This document shows, piece after piece, positions 1 to 13,825 of a stretch of 64,000 bases of DNA. The translations under genes and the position numbers were made by a program. The DNA comes from Flaccisagitta enflata (taxonomy: Eukaryota; Chaetognatha; Sagittoidea; Aphragmophora). The stretch is from positions 33,356,001 through 33,420,000 of the forward strand of contig OZ231126.1 in assembly GCA_965153355.1 (NCBI GenBank), in the 5' to 3' direction. Each line of letters begins with the position of its first letter. The stretch's first letter is position 1. The notes under the pieces are model-generated. The model searched no databases. It was not told the DNA's origin and saw only the letters and a program-made list of their open reading frames with translations.

Positions 1-845
<845 letters not shown>

Positions 846-929
846 TGGCGTATTTGGGGTAAATTTCTGTGATATTCATTGGGAATTTTGTGTTTTTTTA
901 AATTTTCTGTCAATTTGCCATGTTATTCA

Positions 930-1240
930 ATGAGAATTTGAGGTCTGAGAGGTTGGATTTAGGGCCCAAGAGGCTGGATTTGAGGCCTGAGAGGCTGGAT
1001 TTGAGGCCCACGAGGCTGGATTTGAGGCCTGAGAGGCTGGATTTGAGGCCCAAGAGGCTGGATTTGAGGCCTGAGAGGCTGGATTTGAGGCCTGAGAGGC
1101 TAGATTTGATGTCTGAGAGGCTGGATTTGAGGCCTGAGAGGCTAGATTTGATGCCTGAGAGGCTGGATTTGAGGCTTGAGAGGCCAGATTTGAGGCCTGA
1201 GAGGCTGGATTTGAGGCCTGAGAGGCTTGAGAAGCTTCGG
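930..1240. repeat. 21 bp minisatellite (unit like GGCTGGATTTGAGGCCTGAGA)
   Basis: About 14 tandem units of 21 bp with scattered substitutions. The same unit occurs at 37500-37880. In both places the array abuts an inverted twin-hairpin module. The Leu-Asp-Leu-Arg-Pro-Glu-Arg repeat that one frame encodes is a by-product of the unit being divisible by three. Confidence 0.93.
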
Positions 1241-1275
1241 AGGGGGGGGGACGTAATGTCAGACGGACGTAACGG

Positions 1276-1572
<297 letters not shown>

Positions 1573-2030
1573 CAGAATTCAGTGACAAACAGACCAAGGG
1601 AAAGCCAAATGATACACAAACAGACCAAGAGACAAGGGTTGGCTAACAGATTGACAAATGACGGGAAAGAAACATAGATATAGATACCGATGAAGAAAAC
1701 AAACAACAACGGTTTGATGAGAATTTCATAATTTGATAAAAAGAAAAAAAAATGGAAAAGAAAAAAAAGGAAAAGGAAGAAAAACAGAAAAAAAAGAGAG
1801 GGGAAAAAAAAGGAAAACCAGGCATTTATCCTCAGAAACAGAATGAAAAAATGATTTGTTCTTTGAAATCCTATTTACATGATGGTTTCTCCCAAAAGAA
1901 AAAAAGAAATGAGATGAAAATAACTAGACTACGAAATTTGACCTGGCTCCGTTGGCGGGACTCTTGTCCGTGGGAGTGGTTTTGTTGTTGCCCACCCAAA
2001 TACGGTTTCTTTCACAAAAGCCGTTTCCAA

Positions 2031-2852
<822 letters not shown>

Positions 2853-3055
2853 AACAAGGCCGGATACACGGCTTCCCGAGTCGCGTGCGGGCGGGCGGAG
2901 CCAGAGGCAGTGATCAAAAAGGCTGACCCAAGCAGCAATGCAAAAACCTACCACAAACGCTGTTAAGCTAACGGCGACTGATAGATGGACGGACAGACGG
3001 ATCTACTGACCGACCGACATAGAGGGTTATGGAGCCGTGTGCACGCGGCTAAAAA
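2853..3055 (+). mobile_element. Hairpin-tailed HINE-like element, stem variant AGCC/GGCT
   Basis: Head AACAAGGCCGGATACACGG is followed by a subterminal GTCGCGTGC motif, a degraded middle, a short GACCGACC tract and the terminal hairpin AGCCGTGTGCACGCGGCT followed by AAAAA. Relative to the common stem AGTCGCG/CGCGACT this copy has a T-A to C-G pair change in the stem. About 203 bp, non-coding. Confidence 0.75.
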
Positions 3056-3332
3056 TGTAATGGTAACGCTGATGTAGGCCAACTGAGATGGAAGTCGGAC
3101 GTCAGGATAAAAATATACACGAAAAGTCGCCGTATGAAGCCTTGGTGAGATACATCAACGACCGATCTGACCTACTTGTTTTCCTAATTTGTACCAACTA
3201 CCCTTTAAACCAGAGCTTGGTCATCATGTGCACGATCAATTTTGACGTCGCACTGTCTGTACACTATCTCATTTACTGTCTGTACCAGTAGGCTTCTCGC
3301 TCTATCATTTGTGCGTGTTTGTACGTGTTTGT

Positions 3333-3500
<168 letters not shown>

Positions 3501-3894
3501 AGACTCAGCATTTGATGTCTATCTAAATGGACTGCTTTTCATTCACTGGAGATCGCCAATACGTTCTCTTTATAACGATCAATCAATCTATCTTGGCAAA
3601 GTTCCTTCTGTTTTTTTAGATGATTTTCTCGTCCGTTCATTCGTGATTCGACCTCATAACTGAATAATCACGCACGAGACATAACTTTCATTAACCATTC
3701 TAGAATTGATATTTGTTATGAAATGCAGCTGTGTATGTGTTCTTTTTCTGAATAACTAACTATCATCTCTTAGTTCCACTTGTCTGTCCAAGGCTCCCAA
3801 CATTCATCCATTCGGTTTTTTGCTCCATCTTTTCTTCCCTCCTTCCTTCCATCTGCAATCCACTCTAACATCCCTCCATCTTCGCTCCTCCCTT

Positions 3895-3972
3895 CCTTCC
3901 TTCCTTCCTTCCTTCCTTCCTTCCTTCCTTCCTTCCTTCTTTCCTTCCTGCCTTCCTTCCTTCCTTCCTTCC
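3895..3972. repeat. (CCTT)n tetranucleotide tract
   Basis: About 78 bp of imperfect CCTT repeat within a broader pyrimidine-rich strand (3830-4080). The Pro-Ser-Phe-Leu frame through it is a repeat artefact. A further short (CT)n lies at 4101-4130. Confidence 0.93.
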
Positions 3973-4098
3973 CTCTTACCCTTCCTTCTTTTTCCTTCCT
4001 TCCTTTCTTTTTTCTTTCCTTCTTCCTCCCGTCTGCCCCTTTTCCTCCATCTTTCTCTCCTTTTATCACTACTTTTTTTTCTATTCTTACATCATGAC

Positions 4099-4130
<32 letters not shown>

Positions 4131-4133
<3 letters not shown>

Positions 4134-4559
4134 GCTCTTGCCCTACTTTGTCAGGGAAGTAGAGACTCCTGACGTAAATCGCTTTCTTTGTTCAAATGCG
4201 TTCGAGATCTTTGAACGGAGAGCGCTTGACCAAAATACTCCATGACCGAAATCAGGCCGAATCATTTCCAATTTTCTGGCGAGAAAAGCAAGAAGAAAAG
4301 AGGAGAGAAAAGAATCCGTAAAAAGAATTGGCGATGAAGAAAAATCCCCCATGTTGTCAAGGTAAAACAGTTTTTATACAAAATAGGGTGAGAAAAAAAA
4401 AACCTGAACGTATTCCATAGAAAGCCTTTCCCAACACCCCTGTCCTTCCCCATCCCAAATGACCATTCTACTTTATCATGGTCGGCCAAGTAAAAGAACG
4501 TAGGAACAAAGAAAAGGAGGGAAAATAATTATCAGGGTATTGCGGAGTAGGCAATGTCG
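4131..4559. other. No gene seen
   Basis: About 430 bp of mixed sequence without recognisable coding or repeat structure. Confidence 0.45.
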
Positions 4560-4886
4560 ACTTATAATTTTTTCCTCCTTTGTCTGTCGGTCGGTCGGTT
4601 GGTTGGTTGGTCGGTTGGTCGGTTGGTCGGTTGGTCGGTCGTTCTAAGTCATTCTAAGTTATTCAAAGTCATTCTAAGTTGTTTAAAATCATTTAAAGTC
4701 ATTTTATGTCATGGTTTTCATTATAGTCCTTGACATCATTTCAAGTCATTCTAAGTCATTCTAAGTCATTTTAAGTCATTCTAAGTCATTCTTAGTCATT
4801 CTAAGGCAACAAAAAAGATACTATTAGGAGTCTGGTCAATTCATTTACTTTAGTCTTCCACGCGACTTATAGGTGTTGGCCTTGTT
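4560..4886 (-). mobile_element. HINE-like element with internal AGTCATTCTA array
   Basis: Read on the minus strand, it begins with a head ending at 4886 (ACAAGGCCAACACCTATAAG, then TCGCGTGG). It continues through a degenerate AATGACTTAG-type array (4640-4805 on the plus strand as AGTCATTCTA) and then an ACCG/ACCA tract (4585-4640). The terminal hairpin is not clearly preserved. The head matches those at 36293-36352 and 41784-42136, which supports one family with exchangeable internal arrays. Confidence 0.6.
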
Positions 4887-4958
4887 CTTCTACTCCTAGC
4901 CCCTAAATAGCATCATGAATATACAGTTGTTTCATTTTTGCAAAATTCGCTGTCTTTA

Positions 4959-5618
4959 GGGGGGGTGGGGCTATTTGGGACAGGGGCAATTCGGGACAAT
5001 ATTGAATAAATGGCTACATATAAATTTAACTATATGGAAGTGAACAATGGTTATAGGGTCAACCTATGACCCTTGGTATGGGGCAGTTGCGCTGCAGAAC
5101 TCAGGCTGCTGCTGCTGCCGCAGCAGCAGCAGCACCACTTTGATCCTAGGACTCTCAAGTTTGATTTTTTTAATGGTGCCGCAAACTTTGCTGTAACTAC
5201 TAGAAAATAATTTGTTTTGCTAGTTTTCGACTTTAGTTGTTGAAAGTACTCATTTATCTGTACTTTGATGAAAAAAAATATTTAAATTGCGTTATTACTT
5301 TTTTTTAAGTAAGCTTTTTTAAAAATCGGGAAATTTGGGACATAGTTCATTCTTATTGTTCACTTGGTTTGGCCCCCTGGGCCCATTTTTAAAAAAAACC
5401 TTTAAGTCCCGAATTTCCCGCCGTGGGGTAATTCGGGACAAGCCCTTTGTATAAAAAAAAAGGGGCCCCAAAGGGGCCCCTAGGAAGATTTTTGTTACTT
5501 GGCTTTTTGGAGGGAACAATTAACTATGTTTTGGCACCAGTCCCGATTTTACAATTTAATCCTAAATTTTTTTATATTTAAGAATGTTGGTTTTTTGTCC
5601 CGAATAGCCCCACCCCCC
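4959..5618. mobile_element. MITE with G-rich terminal inverted repeats, TA-flanked
   Basis: The left end GGGGGGGTGGGGCTATTTGG is the near-perfect inverse of the right end CCGAATAGCCCCACCCCCC, and both are bordered by TA (4957-4958 and 5619-5620). The interior holds extra GGGACA/TGTCCC words near 5000, 5335, 5405 and 5440. TA target duplication suggests a Tc1/mariner-type source. No transposase remnant is visible. The right TA is shared with the next element. Confidence 0.8.
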
Positions 5619-5620
5619 TA

Positions 5621-6625
5621 CGGTGCGCCGCATTAAAAACAGGACAGTTTGCATCAATAGCATATTATTGCGCAAAAATGGATTATTGAAACCAAATACG
5701 GATGAATATGTCGCTCATGTGTTTGTAGTTAATGGATACGCCTTCGGCCTGGATGGCAAGCTCCACAGAGCGTGGCAACGTGGCAAATGAGTTGGCGAGG
5801 TAGTCGACGGTGAGGCGGCACCAAACTGTAAACGTAACTATGGCATAGGACACTTTGTAATGCTGGTTTCTGCTTAATTATTGCCCTGAGACACAAAAAA
5901 TTCATGACCATTTGAAAGCCCTGCAAAAAATCTTCCAAATGCGACGTTGCTGGTCATTGTAGCTTTATTCGTTTAGAAATGGCATAGGTTTGAAGAAAAA
6001 AATTACTGTTTGAAAAGAGTGCTCATTTCAAAATTTTCCAACAAGCAATTTAAGTCTTTCTGTTTTTGTCAATGATGAAGCTTAGGATTGTCTTTGATAC
6101 TCGATATCCATGGGCAAATTAAAGAGCTTCGAATTTTCTTTAAAATGGCGCCAAGAACAAATATCTCACTTAATGCGTTTGATTTTTATGTTAAAATAAA
6201 GATGACCCCTTAAAATCACATAGCAAATTTCCAAATTTTTGACAGCCTGTCTTCATCCTAACGCCATTTCTAAACGGTTAACGTTAGGGCATCCAGAAAA
6301 GTCTCATTTGAAAGATCTTTCGCAGAGCTTCAAAATAGTCATGGATTTTGCTATGTTTTTCTCATTGAATGGATGTAAAACACTGACATACAAGTGGTTC
6401 GCTTTTTGTTTTTTGCCATGGTTGGTTTTTTCCCATTCCTTTTTTTATAGCTTCTCTTTAGAGCGTCAGTGCGTCCAAACGAATTGACCGATTTAAACGC
6501 GGTTTGCGGCAAACACTTTGTCTTTCAAAGAGCTTCAAATTGGTCACTGATAAAGCTATGATTATATTATTTTGAGCCGAGATATATAGGTAAATGTACT
6601 GTCCTGTTTTTAATGCGCCGCACTG
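5621..6625. mobile_element. 1.0 kb non-coding element, 28 bp terminal inverted repeats, TA-flanked
   Basis: The left end CGGTGCGCCGCATTAAAAAC continues AGGACAGT. The right end is the inverse, ACTGTCCTG then TTTTTAATGCGCCGCACTG, with one mismatch near the tip. TA flanks both ends (5619-5620 and 6626-6627). The length is near that of a mariner-type element, but no transposase frame survives. The interior has repeated words such as TTTATTCGTTTAG shared with the MITEs at 7625 and 36841. Confidence 0.82.
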
Positions 6626-6873
6626 TATTATACTAGCAGTCTTTATCAAGCCATCTCATGTTGATTAACAGTGTAGCATTGAATGAGATATGTCACCAGT
6701 CAAAACCCTAACGCGATGGCGCGGCATTTAGGGCTGAGCTATGGAGTGAGAAACACCATTGATCCCTCATTGGATATGCATTGAATATCAGTTTCTTCAT
6801 GGGCTTCATGGCAGTTCGCTTTGTTATCTTCGGTTCTTTGTTCCGTCTATTTGTCTGCCATGAATGACCTTGT

Positions 6874-6874
<1 letters not shown>

Positions 6875-6946
<72 letters not shown>

Positions 6947-7010
6947 CTACAACAACAACAACAACAACAAAGACAACAACAAAGACAACAACAATGACAA
7001 CGACAACAGG

Positions 7011-7077
<67 letters not shown>

Positions 7078-7078
7078 T

Positions 7079-7127
<49 letters not shown>

Positions 7128-7128
7128 C
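6875..7128. repeat. (CAA)n trinucleotide tract, about 250 bp
   Basis: CAA repeat with interruptions at 6945-7015 and 7075-7082. All three frames are open and give poly-Asn, poly-Gln or poly-Thr, or the reverse-strand Val/Leu/Cys equivalents. There is no sign of a surrounding gene. Confidence 0.96.
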
Positions 7129-7624
7129 GATCGATTCGTGCCACTGCCGTGGGATTTCGAGTAAACTTCACGAATTTGCGTATCATCCTTGCTTAGTGCT
7201 TACATGACCATGGGATCCGTGCAGGTGATTTCCTTGATAAAGTCTTTGTGGGCAGGCTGAGGTGTGAGCGTCTGAATGTTTAACATTATCTTCCTTCAGA
7301 GACCCTGAAGTGCCTCCTATGTTTTCCAGCATTGGTCTGAGCGTATTTTGCGAAATGTGAACTAATTGTTTTCTTCTTTGTAATGCCTAATGGCATGATT
7401 GTACTACCTAGAGCAAAAGTCTTCGTTCACCTACAAGCATGAATAACCTTACATTGATTCAAGATAAATAGGTAAAATCGGTGAGATCTGGAAACAACTT
7501 TTAAAATCTTTCATTTGAGTCCAATCCCATTCCAGTTGCTCAAAGCTTTTAGAAATGAGAGCAATTTGAAGATAGTTTGTCAATTTGGAAAATTAGGAAA
7601 TTAATTTAGGATTTTCCTGTGTTA
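7129..7624. other. No gene seen
   Basis: AT-rich sequence of about 500 bp with no coding signal that I can support. Confidence 0.45.
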
Positions 7625-7857
7625 CTATCTTGGTAAAAAGAAACGCGACAGTGACTTAAAGTAGCATCCACTTTAGAAAGGTGCTGATCTTGAACGAATA
7701 AAGATGAATACTTCAACTTGGTCTCATTTTGAAGATTTGACATAGACCTTTGAAATGGGACCTATCTGAGGTCTACAGCTTTATTCGTTTAGGAGCAGTA
7801 CCATTTCAAAGTTGATACTACTTTTAACAACTGTCGCGTTTCTTTCCGCCAAGATAG
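7625..7857. mobile_element. 233 bp MITE, TA-flanked
   Basis: The left end CTATCTTGGTAAAAAGAAAC followed by GCGACAG is mirrored at the right by CTGTCGCGTTTC then TTTCCGCCAAGATAG. TA is present at 7623-7624 and 7858-7859. The inverted similarity continues inward for about 60 bp. No coding capacity; Tc1/mariner-type by TA duplication. Confidence 0.85.
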
Positions 7858-8393
7858 TATCTATCTTGCTATACACTTGCTTGTCTAGACATGAAAGTAA
7901 TTGACTGAACAAACGCTCATGGCTGATAAAAGTTCAAGGGCTACTAAGGCAGTTCACCAAGTATTATTTCCCAAATTAATTTTTGGATAAAGAAGATACT
8001 ATCTAGCTCATAAGTATAGACACAAGATAAGCATTAATGATTTATCCAATAAACAAAATATCATATGGTTCCAAAATATGTTTAATACTTGATGTGTTCC
8101 CCTTGGGCGTTAAAAACCGCCGTTATATGCCTATGCCTTCATAGAGAGATTTGAAGTAAGTCAGCAAGATCTTCCTCAGATTATCAGAGCCGTTTTTTTC
8201 AGCCCTACAGCCAATATTGTGAGTTTTATACTTTGAAGCTTTTTCATTTGAAACCAAAGTGAATCAATAGGGTTTAGATTGAGGCTGTTTCTAGGCTAAT
8301 TACCCTTAGGGTTGACGCCCTGTTTCACGTGCCATTGCCTTGTCATACCAGCAGAATATGCAAAAGCAATATTTTATTAACTACAATTTTTTT
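7858..8393. other. No gene seen
   Basis: AT-rich sequence without supportable genes; it leads into the truncated hairpin element at 8394. Confidence 0.45.
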
Positions 8394-8469
8394 GGACGGA
8401 CAGACGGATGGACCTACCGACCTACCGACCGACACGGCAAGTTGTAGAGTCGCGTGCACGCGACTAAAA
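8394..8469 (+). mobile_element. HINE-like element, 3' end only
   Basis: GGACGGACAGACGG and ACCGACCT-type repeats lead to GTAGAGTCGCGTGCACGCGACT and AAAAA. The stem GTCGCG/CGCGAC around TGCA is a perfect 16 bp palindrome. The head is absent, so this copy is 5'-truncated or eroded. Confidence 0.75.
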
Positions 8470-9250
<781 letters not shown>

Positions 9251-9259
9251 AAATAAAAA

Positions 9260-9405
9260 ACAAGGCCGTATACACGGCAGCATTAGTCGCGGACGGGTGG
9301 GCAGGAGCGGAAAACCTCAAAAAACTTAGTTGTGACGGACCGACGGACCGACGGACCGACGGACCGAAAAGTGGCTTATAGAGTCGCGTGTCCGCGACTA
9401 AAAAA
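9260..9405 (+). mobile_element. HINE-like element, complete short copy, stem variant GTCGCG-TGTC-CGCGAC
   Basis: Head ACAAGGCCGTATACACGGC, subterminal GTCGCGGAC, GGGTGGGCAGGAGCGG block, four GGACCGAC units, then terminal hairpin GTCGCGTGTCCGCGAC and AAAAA. The 5' GTCGCGGAC is the exact inverse of the hairpin's 3' half GTCCGCGAC. About 146 bp, non-coding. Confidence 0.82.
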
Positions 9406-9654
9406 GAGAGAAGAGACAGACAGCCAGACAGAAAAAATCAGACAAAGGGATAAAAGGATAGAAAAATAGATAAACACAAAAAAAGAGATAACAAAAAAAT
9501 ATACAAAAGCGATGAGAAAAAAAATCTGAGATCTAAGACAAAAAAAATATAATAACACTAAGAAGAAATAAAAAATAAAAAATGAATGAATCATATCAAA
9601 ATAAGTACTATTGAAACTGACATAATTATTGTCAGAATGGTGTCTGAATCTGAA

Positions 9655-9870
9655 ATGGAAGCGGAAGCGGAAGCGAAAGCAGAATTGGAGGTGCTTGATT
9701 ATGTCCTTTCGCTTCCGCTTCCGCTTCCATTAGGCATCAAAAAAACTTTTCGCTTCCGCTTCCGCTTCCGCTTCCACTTGATTTTGGAATTGCGCTTCCG
9801 CTTCCGCTTCTGCTTCCATGCTCAAACTACCGCTTCCACCCGCTTCCGCTTCCGCTTCTGCATCTCTACT
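9655..9870. repeat. (GAAGCG)n hexanucleotide repeat in inverted blocks
   Basis: GGAAGC units at 9655-9690 on the plus strand face several CTTCCG blocks from 9706 to 9868, so the transcript could fold into a long hairpin. The frame that encodes alternating Arg-Phe or Glu-Ala is a by-product. Confidence 0.9.
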
Positions 9871-9894
9871 AGGTAGTATTTAGCCAAAACACTG

Positions 9895-10661
9895 CAGAGT
9901 GTGATTGAGCAAGAGGCCCCCAAGAAAACTGTAGCACCCCCTTCCCCTTGAGTTCAGCACATTGAGGCTAGGGTTATGATTGAGGTATTAACTGAAAGCT
10001 TGTTAGATTACAAATGGCGCCATAAGAGGTTTTTTTTTAAGTTTTTTCCCCTAGCTTAAGTTATTGCTCTTTAAGCAATTTTAGATTTTACCCCTTTAGA
10101 AGGCTTTGATTTCAGTTTGTTAACTAAATTCAAAAACGCTCTGATGGTGCCGTTAGTATTGATACAAGCTATCACCTGATACCTCAATTATACTTGTAGC
10201 TTCAGAAAGACGCCAAGACGCCAAAACGCCAAGACGCCCGAGGAAGAAGGAATGGCCACGCTTTCGAATGTGATGTCATCGGCACCAAACGGTTTTTGGA
10301 ATGTTACGGACTTTACCTCTGTTTTGCCGGTATTTGTACTGGTAGCTCGTCGTTTTTTAAAACAAATTTTGCTTTTCACCTGTTTTTACAATGTCATTTT
10401 ACTGGAAATCGTACTTTTATGGGGATTGACCAGGACAAGCTGTCCAAAACTGGAACACTGTTCTTTTTGCTTTTATATTATTGTTGGAAGCCCCGGCTTA
10501 AGTGTGATCCCCCCTCCCCTACGTAATCATCGCGCTGCTGTGTTATCCATTTTTGCCCCATGGAGGGAATAAACCTTGTTTTCATTTTTCATTTCAATAC
10601 TAGATAGGGTCTTGGGGAGTGCTACAGTTTTTATGGGGGCCTCTCGTTCAATTGCACTCTG
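9895..10661. mobile_element. Fold-back element with about 50 bp imperfect inverted ends
   Basis: Left CAGAGTGTGATTGAGC, then AAGAGGCCCCCA and AACTGTAGCAC, is the inverse of right GTGCTACAGTTTTTATGGGGG, then CCTCTCGTTCAATTGCACTCTG, at roughly 85 percent by eye. The interior includes a small ACGCCAAG array at 10205-10240. No clear target duplication and no transposase frame. Confidence 0.65.
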
Positions 10662-11028
10662 ATCTGACCGTTCTCATACCTTTATATTCAAAACGGCATT
10701 TCCCTTTCCCACGATTTCAATTGTCAGTTGCGTTTTCTCCTTTACATTTGTAAAAGTCAAAGTTTTTGTAAGATTCGTCGTCATCATTGTCGCCATTTTA
10801 TTTGTCGTCTTTATTGTTGTCATCGACTTTTCTGACTCTTTACCATCGCTGCGTGGCACATACTCTTAAATTGACTAAAATGCATTTATGTATGCATTAT
10901 ATTTTCAATCATTCACTTATGATTGCTCACTTATTCTTCAGTCATTGAAATCCGTTGAGATTCATGTAAATTTTCATGAAATGAATGCGACCGAAAAAAG
11001 ACGCAGAGTTCTCTCTTACACTCTCCTT
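10662..11028. other. No gene seen
   Basis: About 370 bp of unremarkable AT-rich sequence between two inverted-repeat elements. Confidence 0.45.
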
Positions 11029-11484
11029 AAGGTGTGTCTGCATTAATCAGCTTAATCGGATATTTCATTTGGATATTAATATCCGGATATTTTATGTAGT
11101 AAAGGTGTGTCTGCATTAATCAGCTTATTCGGATATTTTATTTGAATATTAATATCCGGATATTTCATGTAGTAAATTTTGTAAATTCACAATGTAGAAT
11201 ATCCGGATATTGATATCCAGATAAATTATCCAAATAATATGGTGAATGCAGACGCACCCTAAATCTTGTAAATTTAGGGTGCGTCTGCATTCACCATATC
11301 ATTTGAATATTCTATCTGGATATCAATATCCGGATATTCTACATAGTGAATTTACAAAATTTACTAAATGAAACATCCGGATATTAATATTCAAATAACA
11401 TATCCGAGTAAGCTGATTAATGCAGACACACCTTGATATCCAGATGAAATATCCAAATAAGATGGTGAATGCAGACGTACCTTT
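11029..11484. mobile_element. Nested palindromic MITE cluster (AAGGTGTGTCTGCATTAATC ends)
   Basis: Two units lie head to head. Unit I (11104-11260) runs from AAGGTGTGTCTGCATTAATC to GGTGAATGCAGACGCACCCT. Unit II (11275-11434) is its inversion, running from AGGGTGCGTCTGCATTCACC to GCTGATTAATGCAGACACAC. Extra half-units lie at 11029-11103 and 11435-11484. Every unit contains ATCCGGATAT words, themselves near-palindromic. The whole block can fold into one large hairpin centred near 11267. Non-coding. Confidence 0.8.
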
Positions 11485-12082
11485 AGACTCACAAAAAAAC
11501 GTGGTCTTAATCCAGATGAAGAATTATGATTAGTATCTGCTATAATCTGATTTCGTAGTCACAGACATTTGAGAGATATTGAGAAAAATTTAAGAAGCTC
11601 TCCCACTTCATTATTCTGCCCTCGCCTCAAAGCCAAAGGCTGAACTTGATCACCTGAAATTATTTTCAGTGGTATATAATGATATGGTGATTCCTATTCC
11701 TATTATCAACAACCTCCAATTTCTAGAATCTGAATAAACTGGTGATTTATAGCGTCTTAAAATGTGTAGACACCCCTTTTCTACGCCCAAAATATTCACA
11801 TTGCTACAGGGATAATTTGCGCAATTAGTATGGCAGTCAGTGCGATTTTGGTTTGAAATTGGTTCTGTGCAGAATCCTTGTGACAAGAATAAATACTTTA
11901 GAGATTTAGAAGTTTCTACACATTGTAAGACGCCCTAAAGTAGGAAGCGAACTTGTGCTCTGTCGGAGCGCTCAAATCCTGTAGTTAGTTTTTGCGTTTT
12001 TTCTTTGCGTGGAGCATAAGCACATATCAATAGATTGTTGTTTTCTTTTAACAATATAAGTGAAAATATGTTCAAAGACACC
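11485..12082. other. No gene seen
   Basis: About 600 bp, AT-rich, no supportable feature. Confidence 0.45.
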
Positions 12083-12084
12083 TA

Positions 12085-12637
12085 CAGGGTGATTTTTTTC
12101 AAGTGGGGGAAAGTATTAAGGCATCAAAATCCAATCATGATATTTAAAGATGAACTAAAGTTAGTTTATAGTTGCACACTACTTGAGATTTACTTTTCAA
12201 GAAAGAAAAAATTTTTTTGATAAATTTTGTTAGTATTTTTATCAAAACTAGATTATCAGGAAAATCAATGTTTTTTATACTTTTGTTTATGTGAACAAAG
12301 CTGAAATTACAAAATCTGAGTGAAAAACTGTTTTGAATAAAAACTGTTTTGAATATAAACAGAAGTTAAAACATCCAAATCAATGATAAAGATAAACAGA
12401 TATTCAAATTTTTGACAAAAAAAAAATTTTTGTGCATTACTTATAAAATCATTATTGTGAAAAATGATCTGAACCTAATGAATTGAAAATAGTCAACTGT
12501 GCTAGATTGATGTCAAAACTGGTCAAAAATATTTTCTTTTAGTTTATAACTATAAACTATCTTGAAATTATCTTAAAATTGTATATTAAAGATTTGATGT
12601 CTTAATACTTTCCCCCACTTGAAAAAAAATCACCCTG
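12085..12637. mobile_element. 553 bp Tc1/mariner-type MITE, TA-flanked
   Basis: The left end CAGGGTGATTTTTTTCAAGT, followed by GGGGGAAAGTATTAAG, is mirrored at the right end by CTTAATACTTTCCCCCACTT followed by GAAAAAAAATCACCCTG. TA flanks at 12083-12084 and 12638-12639. The inverted repeat is about 37 bp with few mismatches. CAGGGTG tips and TA duplication fit the Tc1/mariner superfamily. The interior is very AT-rich and non-coding. Confidence 0.87.
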
Positions 12638-12639
12638 TA

Positions 12640-13010
12640 TAAACATGTTTTTCGAGGGCAGGGGGGGGGCTTAGAGCAGGAAAAAATCTGGAAAAAATCC
12701 ATACATTTGAACCATGGGAATGTTGGAATATGAATAGAACTTTGACACCATGGAACTGCTATTTATAATCGAGGTCCCCTCAAGTTTCAGAAATATTTTG
12801 TAGAACAGACTATATGCTGTCTAAAACTGTTTTTGTTAAAGATTTTCTCCGATCCTAACTTACTCTATTCATCCTAGATATTAAGCATAAAATTAAGACA
12901 AACGAAGCATCTGCTTTTAAGTGCGGAGAAGGGGACAGTGTAGCAAACAATATTTTCTAAACAGTAATCGTCAAGACACATTAGTCTTGTTTGTATAGAA
13001 ATAGATCCTG
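12640..13010. other. No gene seen; left flank of the retrotransposon
   Basis: About 370 bp of sequence without features ending at the target duplication of the large LTR element. Confidence 0.5.
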
Positions 13011-13015
13011 GCTTG

Positions 13016-13825
13016 TGAAATGCCCGGGATATCCCCAGGGCAAGAAGTAAATCTAGCCACCTAAGAGACTGAAAGGAACGGACAGACAGACTGAACAGAC
13101 AAACCCCACGAACGAACCTCGCCTGCCATAACTAACAATAAGATGCAAACCTTAGTGATAGCGCGGGAAAATCCCCCTAGCTAAAGGGCCCAGATAAAAG
13201 AACTGCCTCAAAAGGAGGTACCTAATAAACAAAGGCTTGGGTTAGAAACGGATCAACAATATATAAATATAAACTTAACAAACGAACATTCAACAGAAAT
13301 ATCAACAGCGGCTGCTAAGGGGGAAGAAAAGGGCAAGATTAAGGTTAGCAATAATAAATAGCAATCCAGGTTATTCCTCGGAACAAGAACGGTAAATCGT
13401 GTCTTGGTGAGAATCGTCTTCGTCTTGGCGGTCGCCGTATTTAACGGAAAAGTCTGGGCAGAGAGAGAGAGAGAACCGAGGTTCCTCGATCGCTCATTGG
13501 CTGAGAGCCTTCCACATCGTCGCCTCACTCGTATTTGTCGTGTGCCGACCTCGTAGCGTGTCTGCGAGGTACGCCGACTGGGACTTGGGCGTTGGACTTC
13601 AAGACCCAGATATCGCAGACCAGGACCAGGATATCGATGATTAGGACCTGGCTGCAGCTCTTCGTTGGGAGAGAGAGATAGCGCGCGATGGAGGTGGAAA
13701 GAATAGACGATGATAAGAAAGATAGAAGAAAGTGGGAAAGAGATAGCAAAAGACAGGATGGGATAGAAAGAAAAGGGAAAGAACAGATGAGGAAAAGGGA
13801 ACCGACTAAAAGGCGCGGCACTACA
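13016..13825 (-). repeat. 3' LTR
   Basis: 810 bp long terminal repeat. On the plus strand it runs from TGAAATGCCCGGG to GCGGCACTACA; read in element direction it begins TGTAGTGCC and ends GGGCATTTCA, the usual TG...CA borders. It includes a short (GA)n run near 13460 and GACAGACA near 13080. The partner is 28043-28854. Confidence 0.96.

Noticed and set aside
930-1240. Repeat protein with Leu-Asp-Leu-Arg-Pro-Glu-Arg units
   Set aside because: The 21 bp unit is a multiple of three, so it reads as a repeat protein by default. The array recurs at 37500-37880, is embedded in repeats, and has no gene structure.
2853-3055. Classical tRNA-derived SINE
   Set aside because: No A/B box pattern was convincing, and the terminal hairpin plus subterminal inverted motif fits Helentron-type elements better.
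6875-7128. Poly-Asn, poly-Gln or poly-Val frames
   Set aside because: CAA microsatellite; all frames are open and nothing gene-like surrounds it.
9655-9870. Arg-Phe / Glu-Ala repeat gene
   Set aside because: Hexanucleotide GAAGCG repeat with inverted blocks; no start context or flanking coding sequence.
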